Below are positions 53,895-63,679 of a DNA stretch of 64,000 bases, piece by piece. Within the stretch, counting starts at the first letter, position 1. Every line of letters begins with the position of its first letter. The notes beneath the pieces are model-generated. The model had not been told where the DNA came from, did no database searches, and worked only from the letters and a program-made list of their open reading frames with translations. The translations under genes were made by a program, and so were the position numbers. The stretch comes from Rhynchonema sp. JSB1_4 (taxonomy: Eukaryota; Nematoda; Chromadorea; Monhysterida; Xyalidae): the NCBI GenBank assembly GCA_030248065.1, contig JASAMV010003017.1, positions 1 through 64,000 on the forward strand. The letters run 5' to 3'.

Positions 53895-54714
53895 CAGAGG
53901 TCGCACTCGGGCCGGCCCGACCTCGGGCCGGGCCGGGCCGCGAGTTTGGGCTTTTGGCTCGGGCCGGGCCGGGCCGGGCCGGAGATTTGGAGGGTCGGGC
54001 CGGGCCGGGCCGGGCACCCCGGCCCGAAGCTTCTGAAGTAACTTATTTTACTGAAAAAGTAGGGATTTTTTTGTCAAAAATACTAAAATTTCTGACGGAT
54101 TCGGCAAGCAAGTGATCAGTATTGTCTCTCTCTATCTGACGACCATGTCATGGAAAACAATGTATTTTCAACCAGTGGTGTAGCTACCCAGGCGGGGCGG
54201 CAACCTACGGTACCACCAAAAATGTGGGACGGCAACCTACCTACTGTACCGGCCGGGCTAAGGGGGGAACATTGAAATTTTGAAAAATAAAGCTCTAGAA
54301 ACGCTAATTTCGCGCGTAGCGCGGCGATTTATCGCCTATTTGGAGTGAAAAGTACCGATTTTATATACCATTTTGAGCCAAAAATCGCAACTTACTGTAC
54401 TAGCCGCCGGGCGGCGAGCCTACCCTAGTGTACCAGGATGGGAGCGTCAACCTACCTACCTACTGTACCTAGGGGGTACCCCCACCCCTGCAACACCATT
54501 GTTTTCAACCAAAAAAATAGGTTCAAAAAAATCGCAAAGATTATGACAAAAATTGGGTTAAAATCTGAGCCAAAAATTTCGCGGGGCCGGGCCGGGCCGG
54601 AGATTTGGGGGTTCGCCCGGCCGGGCCGGGGCCGGAGATTTGGGGGTACGGGTCGGGCCGGGCCGGGCCGGGCCGGGGCTGGGGGGCGGGGCCGGCGCCG
54701 GGCCGCGACCTCTG
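53895..54714. mobile_element. GC-rich hAT-type element, CAGAGGTCGC ends
   Basis: 820 bp from CAGAGGTCGCACTCGGGCC to GGGCCGCGACCTCTG, with a perfect 8-bp duplication GTTTTTAC (53887-53894, 54715-54722). (GGGCC)n tracts lie near both ends, with GGCCGGAGATTTGG in the same orientation at each. The Arg/Gly/Pro-rich frames over these tracts are artefacts. Another element (54173-54501) is inserted in it. Confidence 0.85.
54173..54501. mobile_element. hAT-type element, CAGTGGTGTAGC ends, nested
   Basis: 329 bp from CAGTGGTGTAGCTACCC to CTGCAACACCATTG, with an 8-bp duplication TTTTCAAC (54165-54172, 54502-54509). The interior repeats CAACCTAC(C)TACTGTACC and has CGCGCGTAGCGCGGCG. Confidence 0.82.
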
Positions 54715-55046
54715 GTTTTTACGGTAAAACGGTACCTTCTCAAGATTTCTATCTCCTCTAAACTAACCTTCTCTCTGCTAATCTCTTTCATTTATTTTTA
54801 AAAACGGATGTTCGAAAGAGGAGGAACACATAAAGCTGATGAGGGTTGGGTTCACCACACCAACCACTGCATTTGCCGCAACGCAACAACCAACACCGCA
54901 AACAGCCAGTAAAATTTTATTCGGGTTCTCATTAGGGCACTCATCTCACATGGTTGTGGGCTAGGGAGAGGAAATGCAACCGATAGTCCGATTTGCAAGG
55001 ATAATTAAGGTTAGTAGCTAAATCCTTTATAATAGCTGTCTCAAAG

Positions 55047-55917
55047 TTAGGCGTTTTCTTTCAGTTCGAAGGTGCCGTCGTCGTTGAGTTTGGTGTATTT
55101 CTGCACTTCGGTGGCGACTTTGTCGAATGAGATGTATTCGCGTTCCTGACTGTCGACGTCCAATTTCTTTTTCAGCTTGTCGTACTGAAAAGTTCACAGA
55201 AGTTCTACTTCCTGAAAGCAGATGGAAATTGTTTTTGCTAAGACGATTTGGACTTATGTACGTCATGTTTACTGATGATCTTCCATTCGAGTTGTTTTCT
55301 GAGAGCGGCTTTGACGAGATCGCGCGATACATCGGTGCCGGCCAACGCGCCACGAGTGTGCTTCGCCACCTCCATACGATTATCGGCGTAGTCTGCAGGA
55401 TAATTTTGTGAAAATTAAATATGTACGATGGTTTATTGTTTTGCCCGTCCATATTTTCCAGACACCTTCGTTCTCAATCAGCCAGTCGATATGCTCGCGT
55501 CGTTCCTTGACGTTTGGATCCTTCTTGACGGCGTCCCGCAACTCTTTTAGGAACGACTTCAGTTTCGGCACGTCGACTTCGGTCATTACATCGAGCGTGC
55601 CGCCTCCATCGCCCGAGTGCTTGTGATGTTTCTTCTTCTTTTTCTTCTTTTGATCGCTTTTGCTGTCTTTGGCGTCGCCTTTCTCGCTGCGACTGCTTTT
55701 CTCTTTGTCCTTCTCTTCTTTATCCTTGTCTTTATCTTTCTTCTTTTTCTTTTCGTCTTTCTCTTTGTGCTCTTTTTTCTCTTTCTTGTGCTTTTTCTTG
55801 TCTTTTTTCGGTTCGTCGTCACCGAACGCAGTTGCATCAACTGAAAGTTCCGCCGGAAATAATTAATTTCTGATAACAAGTGCAGCCACAATCAAACTGA
55901 AACTGACCGTCTCCCAT
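55047..55917 (-). CDS. lysine-rich protein of unknown function, 217 aa, 4 exons
   Basis: Exons 55917-55908, 55840-55466, 55392-55262 and 55184-55047 agree in phase and end in TAA; introns are 67, 73 and 77 bases. Residues about 12-85 are almost all Lys, Asp, Glu and Ser (KKDKKKHKKEKKEHKEKDEK), then KKKKKKKHHKH and a Gly hinge. The C-terminal 130 residues form a helical, well-ordered region: DVPKLKSFLKELRDAVKKD, REHIDWLIENE, ALAGTDVSRDLVKAALRKQL, and the end DDGTFELKENA. No signal peptide or membrane segment is present. The basic tract suggests nuclear or nucleic-acid association (inference). I do not recognise the family. The first, 10-base exon is the least certain part. Confidence 0.7.
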
Positions 55918-56398
55918 TACGGTCGGCTTGTAGTGGAATGGTGATGATAATCGGCTGTGTGTTGTATGTTGTGTTTTGATGCAATGTGTGAAAATATGGG
56001 TCAAGGGAAAAGAAACTGTGCGAATGCAGTCGCTTGAGATTCCATTAAAGGCTAAAAGGCTAAAGGCAGTCCCCACCGATGATATCATGTACGGTACATA
56101 AGAGGAAATTTACGCAAAAATAGGAACCGATACCGATAGTCAAACTCGAACCGATATTGACTCTACATCAGATCGAAAGCCTAAGAGTCGCAAACAAATT
56201 CCACAATCAGTTTTTATTCATTTCCAGCTAAACTTTTAAACCCAAACCAAAATCGTGATCACAATACCCGAGCGCCGTCAGTTCTGTTTCACGCCTGATG
56301 TTCGTCTCAGTCAGATCAAGGAAAACTACTTGTTTTGTTACTCAAAATTTGTGTCAAAAGCCTAATCGGGGATAAATTTTCAGATTCTGCCTTGTTCT
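55918..56398. other. intergenic region between the lysine-rich gene and MSP
   Basis: About 480 bases that should hold the MSP 3' UTR and the lysine-rich gene's promoter; both are on the minus strand. No ORF or repeat family is evident; GGCTAAAAGGCTAAAGGC is a small tandem. Confidence 0.4.
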
Positions 56399-57048
56399 TC
56401 AGGGATTGTACTCGATCGGCAGATTCTTGCGGCGCACCATGCCATCACCCTGAAATAAAACGATCGCGAGTACGTTTGGCGTCTCGTTTGTTGTAGCAAT
56501 GAAAAAACGATAGAGAAAGAACTCAAACCTGGAACCATTCGCGACGGAACTGCTTGGCGGCGCCCTCGGGTGCATTCGTCCATTCGAACGAGATGCGGTC
56601 GTTGTTGGTGTCGGCCGTCGCTGCAAATAAACGGATGTGGTCCAATATGAAAGAAGTTGGCTCGCAAATCACTTGCGCGTCAGTCTCGATCAACCAACCG
56701 AAGTTGAACGGCTCACACGAGATGGTGAGCATTTGCGCCTCCTTCGGGTCCAGACATCCGCAGGGCGGTTGGACGTTGATGCGCTGCATGTTGGTCGTCT
56801 TCAGCGCCCAGCCGATCCGATGCGCACCGTTGTTCGTGATGCGAACGTTGTACACCTTTGTGACGAATTAGTCAGTTAGATGTCTCAGATTTTGGAAATA
56901 TGCGACGCATTGTAAAAAAACTAAATGCCTGCAAATACTACCGTAACCCGCCCGCACAGTAACCAACATTTTTCTCCGTGAACGGCGCATTGTAGACGAT
57001 CTTTCTGTCTGGCTCGGTGATAATGTCGGCGGGCATCTGGGCAGACAT
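56399..57048 (-). CDS. msp: major sperm protein (MSP), complete, 126 aa
   Basis: Exons 57048-56968, 56855-56699, 56620-56529 and 56449-56399; introns 112, 78 and 79 bases, all GT/AG. The product has the MSP order: [20 protein letters not shown], then [49 protein letters not shown] and the terminal [16 protein letters not shown]. This small immunoglobulin-fold protein polymerises into the filaments that drive nematode sperm crawling and also acts as an oocyte-maturation signal. Its length (126 against about 127) is normal. Intron 2 has no stop, so a retained-intron reading is possible but would insert 26 non-MSP residues. Expression is expected in male germ line. Confidence 0.96.
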
Positions 57049-57156
57049 GATGGCTGGATGGATTTGCGTTGGTTGGCGAAGAGATAAAGCTGTTGGAAGT
57101 CGCGATGAACGTCGAAATTAAGTTCGAAGAATGAAGAAAATTAAGAAAGTTCGCTG

Positions 57157-57164
57157 CTTTTATA
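57157..57164 (-). promoter_or_regulatory. TATA-like element upstream of MSP
   Basis: On the minus strand GCAGATATAAAAGCAGCG lies about 110 bases before the MSP ATG. The overlapping AGATAT is close to GATA-type words known in msp promoters of Caenorhabditis. Position and sequence are suitable; function is inferred. Confidence 0.45.
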
Positions 57165-57271
57165 TCTGCTTCTTTACTCAGCACAGATATGCAAGCAAAC
57201 CGCCCCCGGTGAACTGAACATATAGAGCGGCGTGGCACTTAGCTCGCTGAATGCGAGTTACTTGGTTGGTA

Positions 57272-57597
57272 TTGGTCGCACAATGACTAATGGAGAATTT
57301 ATCCAAAATTCAAAGGATCGACCCTGATTCAGGCTTAGCCACGCTCGACTACTGTTTAACCACTAAGCTACTTGTATGTCCGACAAAACATTTTCATCTG
57401 AAAATATAAACCAGCAGATCAACCACAACCACCAGCTGACAGCAACGTGGTTGTTTTACTGGTTATTTTCAGGTGAAAATGTTTCGTGAGAAATACAAGT
57501 AATTGAGTGGTTAACAGTGGCTGAGCGTGGCAGTTCCTGAATCAGGGTCCATCCTTTGACTTTTGGATAAATTCTCCATTAGTCATTGTGCGACCAA
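57272..57597. mobile_element. MITE, TTGGTCGCAC family, copy 5, upstream of MSP
   Basis: 326 bp with TTGGTCGCACAATGACTAAT and its perfect inverse, TA on each side. The arms are longer than in other copies (GGAGAATTTATCCAAAA mirrored by TTTTGGATAAATTCTCC), so it folds almost entirely. It sits about 220 bases upstream of the MSP start. Confidence 0.88.
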
Positions 57598-57810
57598 TAT
57601 CCGAAATAGAGATCTGAAGGACAGCTAAAATTAAACGTGCCTGTTATGAGTGCCGTCAACCAAGGTGTCTCATCAACCAGTTCATATTGAGATTTCTTCT
57701 CCACAACGGCAACACGGCCTTGGAAAAAGGTTTGAAAAGAAATTTACTGCGTAATCTGAAAAACTGTTTCCAGAAATACACCTAAAAAACCTCCAAAAAG
57801 GGGTCTGAAA

Positions 57811-57878
57811 CAGCAGTGTAGTGGCAGGCCCATGTGTGGGAGGTAAGTATGATGCGGGGTTGGGACCGGAAGCGTGAG
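57811..57878. mobile_element. left-end fragment of a CAGTGTAGTGGC hAT element
   Basis: CAGTGTAGTGGCAGGCCCAT through GGGTTGGGACCGGAAGCG matches 52040-52105. No right end is present. Confidence 0.5.
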
Positions 57879-57971
57879 GTTCGCCGCGAACAAAATTGAC
57901 GAAGTTGAAAAATTTAACTTTTTTGGCAAAATTTCAATGTTAAAATTTCGATCAGAACTAGTGATTAATTG

Positions 57972-58328
57972 ATGCACAAAATCATTCGAAGCTCATACAT
58001 GCCATTCTCAGTTTACTGCTGTACACCACACACGAGCAGCAACATCTTCTCCCGCTTCAAAGTGTTCGCGGCTCTGTTCGCGAGCAAATTACTTGTTGTT
58101 CAGTTTTTCTATGTTACTCAACTAAAATGCGTTTGTGCTCTTGTTTTGTTTCAGCAGATCAGACGTAACACACAGACTCCAGAAACGTTGCTAAATTACA
58201 GAATAGGGCTGCAGCGTGTGGCCTCACATTTTGCAGTTGTTCGCGCTCTCCGCGCGGACAACTACAATTCCACCTTTAGTGGTCAATCATCACAGCCCGA
58301 ACCGTTTGTGAGACTGTATGCAAACTAA
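57972..58328 (+). CDS. hypothetical ORF or terminal exon
   Basis: ATG at 57972, TAA at 58326. The 3' half (from 58155, after the acceptor-like TTTTGTTTCAG) reads IRRNTQTPETLLNYRIGLQR and GQSSQPEPFVRLYAN, an ordinary-looking protein end. The 5' half is hydrophobic and could be chance. If real it may be the last exon of an unknown gene. Confidence 0.22.
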   Translation: MHKIIRSSYMPFSVYCCTPHTSSNIFSRFKVFAALFASKLLVVQFFYVTQLKCVCALVLFQQIRRNTQTPETLLNYRIGLQRVASHFAVVRALRADNYNSTFSGQSSQPEPFVRLYAN

Positions 58329-58911
58329 AGATCCGAAAACATCAAGATCACATAGGACAGAGATAATGTTAAATTTACTCCTCCAGTATATTTATTGCTG
58401 CAAGCACTATCCATGTTTGGCATTACACGGAAATCCCCATACATATACAGTAGTTATTAACGCTTCACTTATAAAACCACCGTATGTAAATGCACAAGGT
58501 CCCACTGAATTATTTCACATTGTTTTTTTTGTTTCCCCCGCAGTTTTGGAACTACGTTTTTTTTCAGATTTACATTCTCATCCTGTATCCTGACTTTTTG
58601 ATTTCCCAACGACACCACTGTTTGGCATGCTATTCTATCCAGATAGCTGGCGCCAGTCTCACCTGGTGTCTGATTTCAACTTGTTTCTCTGCAAAAGTGA
58701 AAAGTGTTTTGTCGCGAAAACGTGCCAACGAAACCGGATAACGGACGAAACATCTCAGCGATTTGCTTGCACGCTGTCAAGTGTCGAATTCAAGTGGACT
58801 GACACTTGACATCATATTATTGGTCGATTATTTCGATCTTTGTATTCAGTACGTTCTATTCAGTTTTCTCCTCCTCCCCGGTCTCCTAGCGCACACTGTA
58901 TGCACCTAATG
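58329..58911. other. intergenic; right end of a TGTCGTTGGGA-type hAT element
   Basis: TTTGATTTCCCAACGACACCACTG ends at 58619, matching the right end of 50459-50856, with no left end found. No exon supported. Confidence 0.4.
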
Positions 58912-59216
58912 TATAGTCCATCCACAAGCTCAGGTAACTTTCTCATGCTGCTGGCGGACTTGTTCCCTTCCTCCACGTTCTACTGAAAAAGAAATTGAGT
59001 TTCCGAAAAAAAAAACTTTTTGCCCCTAAATTGTGATTTTTATGAAATCCACCTGCTTTATCCATTTTAATTTAATTTTAAATTTAATCAAACTCAATCC
59101 TCTTCGACACATTCTATCGTTTTTATTCTTTTGAATTCTCTTTGATTAGAACACGGAGGAAGGGAACAACCAGCCAGCAGCAGCACAATGTGTCATGAGC
59201 TGATGGGTGGACAATA
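58912..59216. mobile_element. MITE, TATAGTCC family, relative of 17667-17992
   Basis: TATAGTCCATCCACAAGCTC at the left; the decayed inverse GATGGGTGGACAATA at the right. CTTGTTCCCTTCCTCCACGT is shared with 17667-17992 at both arms. Confidence 0.78.
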
Positions 59217-59239
59217 CATGCTGTATATGTGCGTATGTA

Positions 59240-59504
59240 TTGGTCGCACAATGACTAAATCAGAATTCATCTACCCTGATCTTCAGGTTCAACCTTAACC
59301 ACTATGCTACTTGTATTTTTGACAAAACATTTACAGCTAAAAATAATCTAGCAGATCAACCACGTTGCCGCAGGCCTGAAACATTCTCTTTACAACATAC
59401 TTTGTGTGCGATCACGCAACGCAACGTCATTGCCCCGTCACTTTCCCTCTTCACGATTCAGGAAAAAAATTTGACCAATTCTTATATAGTCATTGTGCGA
59501 CCAA
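59240..59504. mobile_element. MITE, TTGGTCGCAC family, copy 6
   Basis: TTGGTCGCACAATGACTAAA and the inverse GTCATTGTGCGACCAA with TA borders, 265 bp. It ends only 72 bases before the receptor gene's start codon, so it may contribute to its 5' UTR or promoter. Confidence 0.86.
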
Positions 59505-59576
59505 TACCTGTTTGAAGAGCAGAATTCTCATTTTCCTTCGTGTCCTTACTATAGTCATCAACTAAAATAAACTGAA

Positions 59577-62500
59577 ATGACACGCAGTCTTATAGTGTCA
59601 TGGCTCCTGATTCTACTATGGTAAGACAAAACAGAACTTTGTTAGGAGGGCTTAGGTTGAATCCGGAAACCGGAATCCGGAATTATTTCCGGAAAACGCA
59701 TTATTTTTGCATGTAAATTCTTGCGTTTTCCGGAAATATTTCCGGAACCTAGAAAGTTTGCATTTTGCATGCAAAGTATTTCCGGATTCCGGATTTAACT
59801 TAAGTTCGCCCTTAAGAAAGCAAAATACCGTACTGTTGTCATGATTTTCAAATTCGCGGCACAATTTCAGCGCGACCCAGTCAGGCATCAGCCAGAGACG
59901 CAGTGTTCAAGCGGCACAGATACTGGAAGCGCTGTTTGCCGACTACGATTCACGACAGCGACCGATGGGGACGAACGAAAGTGCACTCGGTTTGGAATTT
60001 GGAAAACAACTTCATAGTTTGATCTATAAAATTCTCTTTTGCCCAAAAAAAACTTGCGCTACGAAATAGACAGCGAGATCTTTTCAGACACAATGCAGGG
60101 CCCGGTGGTGGTTGTGGTGAACACAATGTTTCGATCCATACAGAACATTGACGATTTCAAAATGGTATGTTGATTTTTTGTGGACACTGGAAGTCTGAGT
60201 GCAATGTGTGGCGCTGTGGCGTGCAAAGCACTGTGTGTCTGGACGGTTGCATGGGTATAAGTGCAACTTTGAGCCGCAGCCAAACCGCGTTCCCGCAGCT
60301 CTGTTGGTTGAGCGACTGGCTGTCTGTCAGTTCACATTATTTTGTATTCCGCGAGTTTTCAGGCCCGAAGTTCAAGCCCGACCTTTTCAGGCCCAGTTTT
60401 TCAGGCCCGGCCGATTTAGGTTCAGCATACGCGACCTGTGCATATAGGCTTAGGCTCCTGCCGGGCCTGGGTCGGCTGGGTATGAACCTGTGCCCCGGGA
60501 CTGAAACCGTAGCATAATAGGGCCACAAACACCACGACCTCTAACCTCGCTTTGTGCAACCGCGGTACATTGCCACAAGCAAAGCGCTCACTGAAGAATG
60601 ACAGCAGAATTCTGCAGGAATACAGCGCGCAGATCAGCTACCGTGAACAGTGGATGGACAAAAGACTGGCATTCGGCGACACTTCGATCATCAATCGACT
60701 CAATCTCACTTCGGATATGCAGCTGCCGAATTTCATCGTCATACCGCAGCAGACGGGGCCGAACAAGAAACAGGATCTCTGGATGCCCGATACCTTCTTT
60801 CAGGTATATTTTTTTTAATTTGAACAATAAATCTGTTGGAGGGAAGGGCAGGCAACCTCTAGCCGCCCTCCTGAAAATGGATCCGTCCCACGAGGTCTAC
60901 TACGGCTTTCTATCTATTTGGTGGAGTGTGGTATTGGCAGAATTATGGGCTTATACTAGTGTTGTCAACGTGTCTGCCTGGTTTCGTGATGGATGTCCGG
61001 TGTCGCCAAGGCACCGGCTCTCACCGCATTACTGGCAGTTGCGTTGACACTAGCAGCAGTAAGGATTTATATGTATACCAATGGCGCCAAAAACCTGACA
61101 GAGCACCATGTTTCAGAACGAAAATCGAGCACAGAAGCACGATATCAACAAACCGAACGTTATGATCCGAATCTATAAAGACGGTGGTATTCTGTACAGC
61201 GTACGGTTAGAGAAACCACGAATTTGTTGCTGTAATAAATGTAAAAACACACTTTCGGCTCATACCAATATTGTCAACGCAATTGCTTGTGTTTCATACA
61301 GGCGCAGCTGGATATGGCTGTTGTCGTTAACGCACCAGTCGTGCTATCCAAGTGTGTTATAGCAGTGTTTTTATGGACTAAATTTAGGTAACATGGCACC
61401 TAAAAATTGAATCCTGGCACCTGAAATTTTTGAGTTTAGGTGCCAGCGGCACCTAAAGTTTTACGTTTTTTTCAGTGGTTTGGCCGTAATTCAGGTGCCA
61501 GAATTGTTTGGCGCCTAAAAGTCTTAAATTTAGGTGCCGGTGGCACCTTATCTTATTTGAAATAAAAAACGTGTTATAGTAACCCTGTGTTAGTTCCACC
61601 GCGGTCATTTTTAATGCTGCTGTCTTCGCGAGCAGTACGCGTATGCGTCCCACATGTGTTGTACAGCAGACAAACCCAGCCAGCCAGCTTTGTTTGCACA
61701 CACGAATCACAGGCAGTTGCGTCGACAACAATAGCATTAGCAAAAATTCCTTCAATTTTTCTGCACAGTCTGTCGCTGGTCCTATCCTGCCCGATGTATC
61801 TGCACCGGTACCCGATGGACGTACAACGATGCACGTTGGAGTTTGGCAGTTATGCGTACACAACCGAGGATATTGAGTACCAATGGAAGGATGGTGCGTG
61901 TCTCGGTCGAGAACCGGAATAAAATAATTCGCCGCCTTGATGTGTCAGGCAAACCGATTCAACTGAAAACCTCAGTGACCGCGAGCATGCCTACGTACGA
62001 ATTGATTGACGTCAACACGGATGCATGCACTAGTTGCACCAACACTGGTTCGTCTGGGCTTATTATTCGTCGAAACCACTGAGCGATACCATCAAAAAAT
62101 GGTCGTAGGTCAGCGCATTGTTTCTTGCTCCAAATTAGCGATGTCAGTCCCGAATCAGCCTCGATAGAAAAAAGTCAAGCCGTGACCAAGGCAGGCCCTG
62201 TCCGACCTGATTCCATCATTAAGCTTGGACATCGGCAGAAAGAACAAACTTTTTACCAAGTAAAAAGTAAAATTAAGACCCTACATTGTCGGAATCTAGC
62301 CTGATTTCTCCAGGTTGCTACGGCTGTCTACGCATCAACCTGACCCTTCGTCGTATGATGTACTACTATTTGTTGCAAGTCTACCTGACCACGACCATGA
62401 TAACCATGTTGAGTTGGGTCGGCTTCTGGCTGGATCGGAGTTCGGTGCCCGCCAGGGTCACACTGGGTGTCACTACGGTGCTCACCATCACGACGCAGGT

Positions 62501-63679
62501 ATACGTACATATGCAGGCAGGGTTGGAAAAAATATTTTTTTAAACGAAATTTTTTTTGCATGATGCAGGACTGCATATTTTGCCGTTAATGGTCGAAATT
62601 GTCGAAAGCGCCACCGCAACCCGGTGGCGGTTGCGCGACAGTGCATGTATTTGCTATATCTGACGCTCTCCAACTCGGTGCGTAAATTCCCTTTTATTCC
62701 CAAAACGCTCGTGCCTTGAACGAACCACCCTGCTGGTCGCGTAAGCACACGCACCAAAATGAGGTCAGCCAGCTGGAAGTCGTCATCGTGTTTGGGGGCG
62801 CAACTGCCCCAGGTGGCGGGGTTGCGCTTTCGAGAAATTGGGCCAATGTCATGTAAAAGTACCATACGCGCTTCGTCTAGGGCTGCGTCGAGGTTGCAAA
62901 CGCACACACGCGCTTCAGTACTGTGTCTAAAACTGTAACCTTGTTTGCTGATGTTTCAGTCGAGCAGCATAAACGCCAAGCTGCCACCCGTCTGCTACAC
63001 GAAAGCCATCGATATTTGGCTGATGGTGTGTTTAGCGTTCATATTCGGCGCACTGCTCGAGTTCGCTTATGTCACGTGAGTCTGGGACGAATTTCTGTTT
63101 GGCTTCCGATTTGGTGGTGTTAGGGCTTATCCACACACCACTTTCTAAGATAGCTAGAGCACCCAATGCACTTTCATAATCTTGTTTGATTCACAAATGC
63201 ACGGTGTTCGTATCTTGGTGAATTCCCGTCGTCGTGGTGCATTTTCGGAAACACCGGTGCCAAATGGCCGCTGGTGCACCATAAAATAACCACCTACGTA
63301 TATGGGTAACCGCTGAACTTTGTTTTTGGCCAAAGCGTTTAACGGCAGTACACCCGTGTTTTCGTGGTCACGTGACCACCTGCTGAGTTCCTACTGACGA
63401 TGACCTGGCGCACCACCGGTCGGCGAGATCAAGATCGAGACGGGCAGCCAAAAAAACACGACAATATTCACATTTTACAGTTACGTGGGTGAAAAGGACG
63501 AGCGTAAATTGCTGGCGGAACTTTACGGCGAAGAGCACGCCCGGCTGCGGCACGCGATGGCACCCGTTTCGCCGACTACACTGGCCGAACCGAAAGTCTG
63601 GCCCACTGCCAGGCATGCGGTTGATAGCAACGCAACGGGTGGTGGCGATATGCAGATCGATGATGATTTTCTCATCAAG
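59577..63679 (+). CDS. Cys-loop anion channel subunit, glutamate-gated chloride channel-like, 3' end outside window
   Basis: Exons 59577-59620, 59871-59989 (or -59980), 60088-60164, 60618-60803, 61117-61205, 61769-61893, 61949-62047, 62314-62498, 62960-63075 and 63481-63679 join in phase to about 413 residues. Exon 1 is a signal peptide ([14 protein letters not shown]). The ligand domain has [29 protein letters not shown] and [10 protein letters not shown]. The Cys-loop is [15 protein letters not shown], and a second cysteine pair sits in [14 protein letters not shown], typical of GluCl subunits. M2 is [17 protein letters not shown]; its PAR marks an anion channel. M3 is [21 protein letters not shown]4 lies beyond the edge. 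It is oddly divergent: the M1 proline is Thr (VYLTTTM), and the M3 glycine of ivermectin-sensitive GluCls is Met. A receptor of neurons or muscle is expected. Confidence 0.9.
59648..59811. mobile_element. palindromic MITE in receptor intron 1
   Basis: GGGCTTAGGTTGAATCCGGA mirrored by CCGGATTTAACTTAAGTTCG; a relative of 10017-10176 with repeated CCGGAA words. A TTA follows the right tip; the left flank does not match clearly. Confidence 0.6.
60345..60509. repeat. GC-rich dispersed repeat, copy 2, in receptor intron 3
   Basis: ATTCCGCGAGTTTTCAGGCC through TGCCCCGGGACTGAAACCG, colinear with 6111-6256 at roughly four-fifths identity by eye. Confidence 0.6.
61363..61570. mobile_element. hAT-like element in receptor intron 5, repeated GGCACCTAAA words
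   Basis: Starts CAGTGTTTTTATGG. Both flanks are GTGTTATAG (61354-61362, 61571-61579), a target duplication of 8-9 bases. The interior has four TTTAGGTGCC/GGCACCTAAA words in both senses. The right tip is decayed. Confidence 0.6.
62518..62800. mobile_element. element fragments in receptor intron 8
   Basis: 62519-62565 is a left end CAGGGTTGGAAAAAATATTT without a right end. About 62660-62800 carries GGTGCGTAAATTCCCTTTTA and AATGAGGTCAGCCAGCTGGA, the conserved interior of the TATAGTCC MITEs (3600, 7988, 31656), without its termini. Confidence 0.6.

Noticed and set aside
53930..54720. Arg/Gly/Pro-rich ORFs over the GGGCC tracts as collagen- or RGG-like proteins
   Set aside because: Produced by GC-rich simple repeats on both strands inside a hAT element with readable target duplications.
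55617..55866. Plus-strand Phe/Leu/Ser-rich ORFs as a membrane protein
   Set aside because: Antisense shadow of the lysine-rich exon on the minus strand.
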